10,147 nucleotides of DNA. Origin: an uncultured Aliarcobacter sp. (GTDB lineage Bacteria; Campylobacterota; Campylobacteria; Campylobacterales; Arcobacteraceae). Location of the stretch: positions 1 to 10,147 of the forward strand of contig CANRCH010000055.1 in the NCBI GenBank assembly GCA_947629065.1. The letters are read 5' to 3'. Below, one piece after another: positions 1 through 6,430 of the stretch (positions are counted from its first letter, which is position 1; the number at the start of each line of letters is the position of its first letter). The notes under the pieces were generated by a model that was given only the letters and a program-made list of their open reading frames with translations, ran no database searches and had not been told where the DNA came from. The translations under genes and the position numbers were made by a program.

Positions 1-518
1 GGAACAGATAATAAATCTCTAAGAGGATCAAGATATGTTAAAAACTTTTCATATTCTCCAACAGCTCCATCAAATCCACCTTTATCTTTTAAATCTTTTG
101 TTGCACAAATTATAATTCCTATTTCAGAATTTATATCTTTTTTTACATGATTTAATTCACTAGCAAGAACAGGCTTTATTAAATTCCAAGCAATTGCTTC
201 TCCGTGATTAAATGCAACTTCAATAGAAACTGACTCCTTCGCAAAATCTAATCTCCATCTATTATCAGAGTATTTATCTCCTTGAAAAATATTACTCTCT
301 TTTTTCCAATCTTTTTCTACAAATTTATCTTTCAAAATATTATTAATTGACTCTGATAAACTTTTTGCTTTTCTTGTACTACTATTAAATTTCTCTATTA
401 TCTCTTCATCTGTTATACTATCTAAAATAGAAATCAGCTCTTCCCAAATTAATCTATAATTATCTTCATTTTTTAAAATTATTTCTCCATGCCTAAATGA
501 TTTAATCTCATATTTCAT
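1..518 (-). CDS. Probable type II restriction endonuclease, BglII/BstYI-like (partial, C-terminus missing)
   Basis: The gene begins with ATG at 518, overlapping the methyltransferase stop in an ATGA junction, and stays open to the left edge, giving 172 residues. I read it by translating the minus strand by hand. Around residues 90-102 it has a hydrophobic-D91-x8-E100-V-A102 arrangement (LDF...SIEVAF). This matches the D-x8-E-x-Q spacing of the BglII and BstYI active sites as I remember them (a PD-(D/E)xK variant), with alanine where BglII has glutamine. A following AxxWNLxKP segment and a strand IGIIICATK (133-141) fit the BamHI/BglII-like core. Such enzymes are about 200-225 residues, so most of the protein is present. 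Its place directly behind a C5 methyltransferase is the strongest support for a nuclease that cuts the site the methylase protects. The specificity cannot be read from sequence. Restriction role fairly likely; family placement less sure. Confidence 0.68.
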   Translation of the reverse strand, partial: MKYEIKSFRHGEIILKNEDNYRLIWEELISILDSITDEEIIEKFNSSTRKAKSLSESINNILKDKFVEKDWKKESNIFQGDKYSDNRWRLDFAKESVSIEVAFNHGEAIAWNLIKPVLASELNHVKKDINSEIGIIICATKDLKDKGGFDGAVGEYEKFLTYLDPLRDLLSV

Positions 519-1828
519 ACTATTTCCTTAGTTTGTAGTTCTTTTGCTAATATTTTTGCTAATTTCTCAACAACACCAATAACCAAAGCATTTCCCATAA
601 GAAAAGCCCTTTTTGTATCACTTGCACCAAAAGTATGATTATCTGGAAACATATTAAGCCTTTCAAGCTCAAGAGGAATTAATCTTCTATATCTATTATT
701 TACAAATACAACATGCTTGAACCTTGAAGCACTAGCTCCTCCTTCAGCGGTTATAATTGTTCTTGATGGTTTTTCCAAACTATCTGGAAAACTCATAGAA
801 CCTTCACTATAATTATATTTATGCCCAGTAGATTTATTTACTCTTTCAAAAGATTTAGCACCTTTTTGATATTTCCATTTTTCAAGTTCAACTTCATCGA
901 TAAAAAACTCTTTTGGAATTTTGCTATCATCTTTTTCAATAATATCTCCTAAGTTTACAAACTCTCCTTGATAATTCTCTTCAACTTTAGAAGTATAATA
1001 TTTTCCATCTACCATAAATCCAGCTTCTAAAAATGGATTATTAATACTGTTCCCTAAATTAAAATTGTTTGAAATATCCACTAAATCATCGCTTATAGTA
1101 TATTCTAAAACTTTATTTATCTCTTTTACTGGAAATGATTTTGCAAAAAGTCCTTGCTCTTCTAAAATTTCTTTTGGATTTTTATTTTTAAGTTTATTAT
1201 AAATTCCCGTATCTTTTTTATACGCAAGAATAAAAACTCTTTTTCTTCTTTGTGGCATACCATATAAACTTGCATCAATAACTCTCCACTCAACCATATA
1301 ACCTAAATTATTCAAAGAGGATAGCATTAAAGCAAAATCTCTTCCTCTTTGAGAGGCTGGAGATTTTAAAAGTCTATCTACATTTTCAAGTAGTAAGTAT
1401 TTTGAGGATTCTTCTTTTTTTTCTTCAAGAATTCTGTATATTTGCCACCACAAAACACCTTTCTTCCCAACAATTCCTTGGGAGTTTTTCAAACTACTTG
1501 CAACAGAATAATCTTGACATGGAAATCCTCCTACAAGTAAATCATGATTTGGAATATTATCTATTGAAACTTTACTAATATCTTCGTTTGAATGATTTTC
1601 AAAACCAAATCTTGCACAATAAATATCACTTGCATGTTGAGTTTTTGTACTTGGTTCAAACTGATTGCTCCAAACTATTTTAAAATCTTTTGAAGCTCTT
1701 TCTAGTCCAATTCTAAACCCTCCAACTCCTGCAAAAAGCTCTATAGTTCTTATACTTTTTTTATTTTCATTCATATTTATTGTTTCTTCCATACTGTTTA
1801 AAATTGAAAATATATTAGGCAATCTCAT
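515..1828 (-). CDS. DNA (cytosine-5-)-methyltransferase of a type II restriction-modification system
   Basis: This enzyme transfers methyl from S-adenosylmethionine to C5 of cytosine in a specific site, protecting host DNA from the co-encoded nuclease. In the 437-residue form the conserved C5-methylase motifs appear in order: FAGVGG (32-37, SAM binding), GGFPCQ with catalytic C104, LLLENV (145-150), QRRKR (193-197), a target-recognition region of about 150 residues (200-353), a PSRTIITAEGG block (354-364) and GNAL (412-415). The long recognition region explains the size. The reading frame opens at 1840, but the first ATG has no Shine-Dalgarno sequence. The ATG at 1828 has GGAG six bases upstream (1835-1838), formed partly from the first ATG, so I prefer 1828. 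A further in-frame ATG at 1774 is also possible because the conserved domain starts just after it. The stop overlaps the nuclease start, implying translational coupling with methylase made first. Confidence 0.95.
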   Translation of the reverse strand: MRLPNIFSILNSMEETINMNENKKSIRTIELFAGVGGFRIGLERASKDFKIVWSNQFEPSTKTQHASDIYCARFGFENHSNEDISKVSIDNIPNHDLLVGGFPCQDYSVASSLKNSQGIVGKKGVLWWQIYRILEEKKEESSKYLLLENVDRLLKSPASQRGRDFALMLSSLNNLGYMVEWRVIDASLYGMPQRRKRVFILAYKKDTGIYNKLKNKNPKEILEEQGLFAKSFPVKEINKVLEYTISDDLVDISNNFNLGNSINNPFLEAGFMVDGKYYTSKVEENYQGEFVNLGDIIEKDDSKIPKEFFIDEVELEKWKYQKGAKSFERVNKSTGHKYNYSEGSMSFPDSLEKPSRTIITAEGGASASRFKHVVFVNNRYRRLIPLELERLNMFPDNHTFGASDTKRAFLMGNALVIGVVEKLAKILAKELQTKEIV

Positions 1829-1860
1829 TTTAATCTCCATTAAAAATTTATTCTATTATT

Positions 1861-1869
1861 ATTTTAGCA
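1861..1869 (-). promoter_or_regulatory. Extended -10 promoter element for the methyltransferase-endonuclease operon
   Basis: On the minus strand these bases read TGCTAAAAT, an extended -10 (TGnTANAAT). It would place the transcript start near 1854, about 25 bases before the preferred ATG at 1828. No good -35 is visible, which is normal for Campylobacterota sigma-70 promoters. An imperfect inverted repeat (ATT-a-CAA-t-TTG-c-AAT, about 1895-1909) lies just upstream and might bind a regulator. Predicted from sequence only. Confidence 0.45.
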
Positions 1870-1971
1870 TTAAATTTTATTTTGGATTAAAAATATTGCA
1901 AATTGTAATGTTTTTATATTTGTTTAGATTTTACTATATTTTTGTTTTAGAAGATTTAAAAGTATACTTTA

Positions 1972-2001
1972 ATAAAGCTTCCATAAAAATGGAAGCTTTA
2001 T
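1972..2001 (-). terminator. Hairpin terminator after the aldehyde dehydrogenase gene
   Basis: A perfect 13-bp stem (arms 1972-1984 and 1989-2001, core AAGCTTCCAT / ATGGAAGCTT) closes a four-base loop and begins 4 bases beyond the dehydrogenase stop. The run of T after the stem is short (TTTAT, then A-rich), so it is a weaker intrinsic terminator than usual. The position right after the stop and the strong stem still make termination the best reading. It also separates this gene from the restriction-modification operon. Confidence 0.7.
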
Positions 2002-2005
2002 AATC

Positions 2006-3502
2006 TTAGAAAAACCCTAAAGCTTTAGTATTAAATGAAGTTAAAATATTTTTAGTTTGTCTATAATTATTTAACATCATCATATGAGTTTCTCTTCCAA
2101 TTCCTGATTTTTTATATCCACCAAAAGATGCATGTGCTGGGTATAAATGGTAGCAGTTTACCCAAATTCTTCCAGCTTGAACAGCTCTTGAAACTCTATG
2201 AATTTGATGTGCATCTCTTGACCAAACACCAGCACCAAGTCCATAAATAGTATCGTTTGCAATCTCTATTGCCTCTTTTTCATCTTTAAATGTAGTTACA
2301 GATAAAACAGGTCCAAAAATCTCTTCTTGGAAAATTCTCATTTTATTATGCCCTTTAAAGATAGTTGGTTCAATATAAAAACCATCTGGGTTTATTTTTG
2401 AATTAAAGATATTTCCACCAACTAAGCACTCAGCACCATCCTCTTTTGCAATACCTAAATATTTTGCAATCTTCTCTTTTTGTGCAAGAGAATTTTGAGC
2501 TCCCATAGTATTTTCTGTATCAAGTGGGTTTCCAACTTTAATTGCTTTTACTCTTTCAATTACTCTTTTCATAAATGGCTCATAAATTTCTTCATCAATC
2601 AGTGCTCTTGATGGACAAGTACAAACTTCACCACTATTAAATGCAAACAGAACTAAACCTTCAATTGCTTTATCAAAAAACTCATCATCTGCATCCATAA
2701 TTGATTTGAAGAAGATATTTGGAGATTTTCCACCAAGCTCTAGTGTTGATGGGATAATATTTTCAGTTGCATATCTCATAATCTCTTGACCTGTTGTTGT
2801 TTCACCTGTAAATGCAACTTTTTTAATCTCTGGATTTGTTACTAGATATTTTCCTATTTTTCCACCTGCACCATTAATTACATTTATAACACCTTTTGGT
2901 AATACATCTTTGATTAAATCTAAAAATAGCAAAATTGAAAGTGGTGTAGAACTAGCTGGTTTTAAAATCACGCAATTTCCAGCAGCAATTGCAGGTGCTA
3001 GTTTCCAAGCAGCCATTAATAGTGGGAAATTCCACGGAATAATTTGTGCAACAACTCCATAAGGTTCAAAAATCTCTTGTGAAATTGTATTTTCATCTAA
3101 ATCAGCAATAGTTCCAGCTTCACCTCTAATTACAGACGCAAAGTATCTAAAATGGTCTATAAATAGTGGTAAATCGGCATTTAAAGTCTCTCTAATTGCT
3201 TTTCCATTATCTAAAGTTTCGGCAACTGCAAGAGTTTCAAGATTTGCTTCAACAATATCTGCTATTTTGTTTAATAAAGCACTTCTTTGTGCAACAGAAT
3301 AGTGTTTATACTCTTCAAAACCTTTTTTTGCAGCTTCGATTGCTAAATCTACATCTTTTTCATTTGATCTTGGAATTTTTGTAAGTAATTTTCCATCAAC
3401 TGGAGAGATATTCTCAACATATTCGCCACTTATTGGTGCAATCCATTGTCCACCTATAAAATTTTCATATTTATCTTGATATTTTGGTCTTTCATAAATC
3501 AT
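2006..3502 (-). CDS. exaC: NAD+-dependent aldehyde dehydrogenase, ExaC/AldB/AcoD type
   Basis: This 498-residue cytoplasmic enzyme is of the size typical for the aldehyde dehydrogenase superfamily and should oxidise acetaldehyde or similar short aldehydes to the acid with NAD+. Visible residues are IIPWNFP with N158 (oxyanion hole), K181 in ILKPAS (cofactor), FTGETTTG (231-238, nucleotide-binding loop), ELGGKSP with general base E255, the nucleophile C294 in the block NSGEVCTCPSR, and EEIFGPV (393-399). The GEVCTCPSR block is characteristic of the ExaC/AldB/AcoD (acetaldehyde dehydrogenase II) subgroup rather than betaine-aldehyde or succinate-semialdehyde enzymes. The ATG at 3502 has GGAG five bases upstream. 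It appears monocistronic, with a terminator after it and a palindrome-containing promoter before it. No alcohol dehydrogenase or quinoprotein gene is adjacent, so the physiological substrate is inferred from family only. Confidence 0.93.
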   Translation of the reverse strand: MIYERPKYQDKYENFIGGQWIAPISGEYVENISPVDGKLLTKIPRSNEKDVDLAIEAAKKGFEEYKHYSVAQRSALLNKIADIVEANLETLAVAETLDNGKAIRETLNADLPLFIDHFRYFASVIRGEAGTIADLDENTISQEIFEPYGVVAQIIPWNFPLLMAAWKLAPAIAAGNCVILKPASSTPLSILLFLDLIKDVLPKGVINVINGAGGKIGKYLVTNPEIKKVAFTGETTTGQEIMRYATENIIPSTLELGGKSPNIFFKSIMDADDEFFDKAIEGLVLFAFNSGEVCTCPSRALIDEEIYEPFMKRVIERVKAIKVGNPLDTENTMGAQNSLAQKEKIAKYLGIAKEDGAECLVGGNIFNSKINPDGFYIEPTIFKGHNKMRIFQEEIFGPVLSVTTFKDEKEAIEIANDTIYGLGAGVWSRDAHQIHRVSRAVQAGRIWVNCYHLYPAHASFGGYKKSGIGRETHMMMLNNYRQTKNILTSFNTKALGFF

Positions 3503-3512
3503 AATAACTCCT

Positions 3513-3533
3513 TTTTGATATTAAGTATCAAAA
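3513..3533. promoter_or_regulatory. Inverted repeat over the aldehyde dehydrogenase start of transcription (candidate operator)
   Basis: Perfect 8-bp arms TTTTGATA (3513-3520) and TATCAAAA (3526-3533) flank a 5-base centre. The repeat touches the proposed -10 box and sits immediately upstream of the GGAG at 3508-3511. A bound repressor would block transcription; alternatively, as RNA it would form a small hairpin beside the ribosome site. No known regulator is assigned. Confidence 0.45.
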
Positions 3534-3538
3534 CTATA
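3533..3538 (-). promoter_or_regulatory. Candidate -10 box for the aldehyde dehydrogenase gene
   Basis: The minus strand reads TATAGT here, placing transcription start near 3526 and a leader of about 24 bases. No recognisable -35 is present. Offered because it is the best -10 match between the fba hairpin and the ribosome binding site. Confidence 0.35.
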
Positions 3539-3593
3539 ACTTAAGAAGGTAGCATTGTAGTAACATCTATACAAAGGAGGTTTTATTTGAAGT

Positions 3594-3628
3594 TTTTTGT
3601 ATCTATTTGTTACAAATAGATACAAAAA
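3594..3628. repeat. Perfect long inverted repeat downstream of fba (terminator or operator)
   Basis: Arms of 16 bp (3594-3609 and 3613-3628, core TTTGTATCTATTTG / CAAATAGATACAAA) enclose only three bases. The repeat begins 17 bases beyond the fba stop, where a terminator is expected. However, in either orientation the arm ends in a run of A rather than T, so it is not a textbook intrinsic terminator. It may act as an RNA end-stabilising hairpin, as a terminator helped by U-rich pairing within the stem, or as a protein-binding operator upstream of the dehydrogenase gene. Confidence 0.6.
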
Positions 3629-3645
3629 TGTTTTAAGTTTGTCTA

Positions 3646-4713
3646 TTAATTTTTATTAAGTGCTAATAAATCACTAAATGCAGTTTCAAGTCTAGCTATC
3701 ATAGACTCTTGCCCAGCTCTTAACCATTTTCTTGGGTCATAGTAGTTTTTATTTGGTTTATCATCCCCTTCAGGATTTCCAATTTGACCTTGTAAATATC
3801 CATGATATTTATCTTCATAAGCTCTTACACCATCCCAAAATGCCCATTGTGTATCTGTATCAATATTCATTTTAATAACACCATAAGAAATAGCATCTCT
3901 AATATCTTTTAAATCAGATCCACTTCCACCATGGAATACAAAATCAACAGGTTTTGAAGCTGTTTTATATTTATCTTCAATATATTTTTGAGAATTAGCT
4001 AAAATTTCAGGACTTAAAACCACATTTCCAGGTTTATAAACACCGTGAACATTTCCAAAACTTGCAGCTATTGTAAAATTCTCACAAACTTTATTTAACT
4101 CTTCATAAGCATATGCCACTTCACTTGGTTGTGTATAAAGTAAAGAGTTATCTACATTTGAGTTATCAACTCCATCTTCTTCTCCACCAGTAATTCCAAG
4201 CTCTATTTCAATCATCATGTCAAGCTCTTTCATTTTTTTGAAGTACTCTACACATGTTTGCACATTTTCTTCAAGACTCTCTTCACTAAGATCTAGCATA
4301 TGAGAAGTAAAAAGTGGTTTTCCAGTTTTTGCAAAATGCTCTTTTCCTGCTTCTAAAAGTCCATCAATCCAAGGAAGAAGTTTTCTAGCTGCGTGGTCTG
4401 TATGTAAAATAACAGGTATTCCATAAGCTTTTGCCATAGTATGTACATGGTTAGCTCCACTAATAGCTCCTAAAACAGCTGCATCACTAGATTTTAGACC
4501 TTTTCCTGCATAAAATCCTGCTCCACCATTTGAAAACTGAATAATCACAGGAGATTTTACTTTTGCTGCAACTTCAAGTACAGCATTAACTGAATCAGTT
4601 CCTACAACATTTACTGCAGGTATTGCAAAACCTTGCTCTTTTGCATAAGAAAAAAGTTTTTTTGCTTCGCTTCCACTTAAAACCCCAGAATTAACAACAT
4701 CTAAAACACCCAT
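3646..4713 (-). CDS. fba: Class II fructose-1,6-bisphosphate aldolase
   Basis: This 355-residue enzyme reversibly cleaves fructose 1,6-bisphosphate to dihydroxyacetone phosphate and glyceraldehyde 3-phosphate. In this group, which usually lacks a complete upper glycolysis, it mainly serves gluconeogenesis. Its length and motifs match the E. coli FbaA (class IIA) type. Zinc and catalytic residues are visible: LHTDHA with D106 and H107, IEIELG with E171, GNVHGVYKPGN with H223, and FVFHGGSGS with H261, followed by NIDTDTQ (283-289) for phosphate binding. The ATG at 4713 is served by GGAG that overlaps the upstream gene's TAA stop (TAAGGAG), leaving only 9 bases between the two genes, so both must share a transcript. 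The same peb4-fba order is known in Campylobacter jejuni. A long hairpin follows the stop. Confidence 0.97.
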   Translation of the reverse strand: MGVLDVVNSGVLSGSEAKKLFSYAKEQGFAIPAVNVVGTDSVNAVLEVAAKVKSPVIIQFSNGGAGFYAGKGLKSSDAAVLGAISGANHVHTMAKAYGIPVILHTDHAARKLLPWIDGLLEAGKEHFAKTGKPLFTSHMLDLSEESLEENVQTCVEYFKKMKELDMMIEIELGITGGEEDGVDNSNVDNSLLYTQPSEVAYAYEELNKVCENFTIAASFGNVHGVYKPGNVVLSPEILANSQKYIEDKYKTASKPVDFVFHGGSGSDLKDIRDAISYGVIKMNIDTDTQWAFWDGVRAYEDKYHGYLQGQIGNPEGDDKPNKNYYDPRKWLRAGQESMIARLETAFSDLLALNKN

Positions 4714-4722
4714 TAAAACTCC

Positions 4723-5529
4723 TTATTTAATAACTATTTTTGCATTTTTTCTTAAAGTTTCTGTTAAATCTTTAACTTTTTGTCCAAAACTATTTCCAAT
4801 TAAAACTTGTTCAATATCCTCTTTTACTTCATTATAACTCATAGCTTTTGCTGGTGCTTTACTTTTTAAATAGATTACATGGTATCCAAATTGAGTTTTA
4901 ACAGGAGTTGAAGATATTGTTCCTACACCCATTGTTTTTACTGCATTTCCAAACTCTGGAACCATTTGCTCAGCTGCAAATTTTCCTAAAAAACCACCAT
5001 TTCCTTTTGAAGGATCTTTAGATTTTGAATTTGCAAGTTCTTTAAATTTTGCTTCTTTATTGCTTGCTTTACTTAATTCAGAAATAATAGATTTTGCATC
5101 AGCTTCGCTATCAACTAAAATATGACTTGCTTCATAAGTTTCTGGGATATTAAATTTGTCTTTATTTTTCTCATAAAATGCTTTCTTATCATTTTCTGTA
5201 AAATTTAATTTATCAAGTTCATTTTTTTGCCATACTTGAAATGCTAAATCTTCTTTGATTTTTGCCATTGCTTCTTTATATTGTGCATCATTTTCAACAC
5301 CAGTTTTTAATGCATTTTTTGCTAAAAGTTTTTTATTTATTGCTTGATCAATTAATTGTTTTCTAGCATCTGCTGGAATTTTGCTTAAATCTATTCTTGG
5401 ATCTTGAACAATCATCTCTATGTCTTGTTGAGTAATGTTCTCTCCATCAACTGTTGCATAAATTGCGTTTGCGTGCAGTGTAGAGAAAAGTGCCATTGAT
5501 ACTACAATGCTTGAAACTATCTTTTTCAT
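4723..5529 (-). CDS. peb4: Periplasmic parvulin-type peptidyl-prolyl cis-trans isomerase, PEB4 (Cbf2) family
   Basis: The protein is a secreted SurA-like chaperone and prolyl isomerase that helps fold outer-membrane and periplasmic proteins. In the 268-residue form, residues 1-22 are a signal peptide (MKK start, hydrophobic core, ending HANA before IYATVDG). Residues about 23-125 are an alpha-helical SurA-N-like chaperone region. Residues 131-225 are the parvulin domain, shown by the EASHILV start, GGFLGKFA (178-185), MVPEFGNAV and TQFGYHVIYL (212-221). A helical C-terminal tail follows. The frame extends upstream to an ATG at 5559, which would add ten residues (MHNFKNLRKK); both ATGs have usable ribosome sites (AAGG and AAGGA, each about six bases away). 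I prefer 5529 because it gives a standard signal peptide. Homologues in Campylobacter were first described as adhesion-related antigens, but a chaperone role is better supported. Confidence 0.93.
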   Translation of the reverse strand: MKKIVSSIVVSMALFSTLHANAIYATVDGENITQQDIEMIVQDPRIDLSKIPADARKQLIDQAINKKLLAKNALKTGVENDAQYKEAMAKIKEDLAFQVWQKNELDKLNFTENDKKAFYEKNKDKFNIPETYEASHILVDSEADAKSIISELSKASNKEAKFKELANSKSKDPSKGNGGFLGKFAAEQMVPEFGNAVKTMGVGTISSTPVKTQFGYHVIYLKSKAPAKAMSYNEVKEDIEQVLIGNSFGQKVKDLTETLRKNAKIVIK

Positions 5530-5607
5530 TTTTTTCCTTAAGTTTTTAAAATTGTGCATATTTTACCTTTTCATAGTTAATAAATAGTTTATTTATCTAT
5601 GCTATAA

Positions 5608-5613
5608 ATTATA
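5608..5613 (-). promoter_or_regulatory. -10 box of the peb4-fba operon
   Basis: The minus strand reads a perfect TATAAT. Transcription would start near 5601, giving a leader that covers both candidate peb4 start codons (5559 and 5529). There is no clear -35, but the upstream region is T/A-tract rich, as is usual in this phylum. Confidence 0.5.
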
Positions 5614-5676
5614 TAATTTAAAAAATTTACTTTTTTTAACATTTTCTTAATAAAGCTTTAAATATTGAAATATTTA

Positions 5677-5685
5677 TGATATACT
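5677..5685 (+). promoter_or_regulatory. Extended -10 promoter for cosR
   Basis: The plus strand reads TGATATACT, an extended -10 element, with transcription expected near 5692 and a leader of about 34 bases to the ATG at 5726. Together with the minus-strand TATAAT at 5608-5613 this makes the 5560-5725 gap a divergent promoter region shared by cosR and peb4. Confidence 0.5.
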
Positions 5686-5706
5686 TGCAGGCAAAATTAA
5701 GATTAA

Positions 5707-5718
5707 CTTAAATTTAAG
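5707..5718. promoter_or_regulatory. TTTAAG-type palindrome in the cosR leader (candidate autoregulatory site)
   Basis: CTTAAATTTAAG is a perfect 12-bp palindrome that lies just after the predicted transcript start and runs into the cosR ribosome site (AAGGA, 5716-5720). Further TTAA motifs occur at 5697-5701 and 5703-5707, and a pair with 11-base spacing at 5636-5640 and 5647-5651. Direct repeats at one helical turn are typical targets of OmpR-family regulators, so binding by CosR itself is plausible. In such an AT-rich region chance matches are common. Confidence 0.35.
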
Positions 5719-5725
5719 GATAAAA

Positions 5726-6406
5726 ATGCGAATTTTAATTATAGAAGATGAGATTACATTAAATAGAACTTTAGAAGAGGGTCTTTCAGATATTGGGTAT
5801 CAGGTTGATACAGCAGAAAACTATAAAGATGCTGAATACTTTATAGATATAAGAAATTACGATTTAGTTCTTACAGACTGGATGCTTCCAGATGGAGATG
5901 GTATTGAACTTTGTAAAATCGTAAAAAACAGAAGTTCAAGAACAGCTGTTGTTATAATTTCAGCAAGAGACGACAAAGAGAGCGAAATTGAAGCACTAAA
6001 ATCAGGTGCAGATGACTATATTAAAAAACCATTTGATTTTGATATTTTACTTGCAAGAATTGAAGCAAGATTAAGATTTGGTGGAACAAATATTATTGAG
6101 ATTGATGATTTAATCATAAATCCAGATGAAGAAAAAATTGAATATGCTGGTGAAGAGATTGAGTTAAAAGGAAAACCTTTTGAAGTTTTAACTCACTTAG
6201 CTAGACATAGAGATCAAATTGTTTCAAAAGAACAACTACTTGATGCAATTTGGGAAGAACCAGAACTTGTAACTCCAAATGTTATTGAAGTTGCAATCAA
6301 CCAAATTAGACAAAAAATGGATAAACCTCTAAATATTTCAACTATTGAAACAATTAGAAGAAGAGGATATAGATTCTGTTATCCAAATGTATCTGAAGAG
6401 AAATAA
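5726..6406 (+). CDS. cosR: OmpR/PhoB-family response regulator, CosR/HP1043 (HsrA) orthologue
   Basis: The 226-residue protein has a receiver domain (1-115) and a C-terminal winged-helix DNA-binding domain (125-220). From about residue 147 the sequence (KGKPFEVLTHLARHRDQIVS, then WEEPE, NVIEVAINQIRQKMDKPL, RRRGYRFCYP) is almost identical to what I recall of Campylobacter CosR and Helicobacter HP1043, which control essential metabolic and oxidative-stress genes. Unlike those orphan regulators, the receiver here has the canonical pocket: E7 and D8, phospho-acceptor D51 in LTDWMLPDGDG, S79, Y98 and K101 in DDYIKKPF. The cysteine C218 in RFCYP is shared with the relatives and is a possible redox switch. 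ATG at 5726 has AAGGA upstream. A complete histidine kinase follows 24 bases later on the same strand, so this is probably a phosphorylated two-component regulator here. Identity rests on remembered sequences, not an alignment. Confidence 0.93.
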   Translation: MRILIIEDEITLNRTLEEGLSDIGYQVDTAENYKDAEYFIDIRNYDLVLTDWMLPDGDGIELCKIVKNRSSRTAVVIISARDDKESEIEALKSGADDYIKKPFDFDILLARIEARLRFGGTNIIEIDDLIINPDEEKIEYAGEEIELKGKPFEVLTHLARHRDQIVSKEQLLDAIWEEPELVTPNVIEVAINQIRQKMDKPLNISTIETIRRRGYRFCYPNVSEEK

Positions 6407-6430
6407 TATTTTAATATTTTAATTTAGATT

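Noticed and set aside
1665..2003. Open reading frame of 112 codons on the plus strand
   Set aside because: Its first half is antisense to the well-supported methyltransferase. The protein is low-complexity hydrophobic (Phe/Ile/Leu/Tyr) as expected from reverse-complemented AT-rich coding sequence, and it ends inside the terminator hairpin.
3196..3384. Open reading frame of 62 codons on the plus strand
   Set aside because: It lies entirely antisense within the aldehyde dehydrogenase gene and has a leucine/glutamine-rich composition typical of a shadow frame.
3587..3619. Ten-codon TTG-started ORF behind GGAGG on the plus strand, possible leader peptide
   Set aside because: There is no downstream plus-strand gene for it to control and no visible promoter; kept only as a side note to the inverted-repeat finding.
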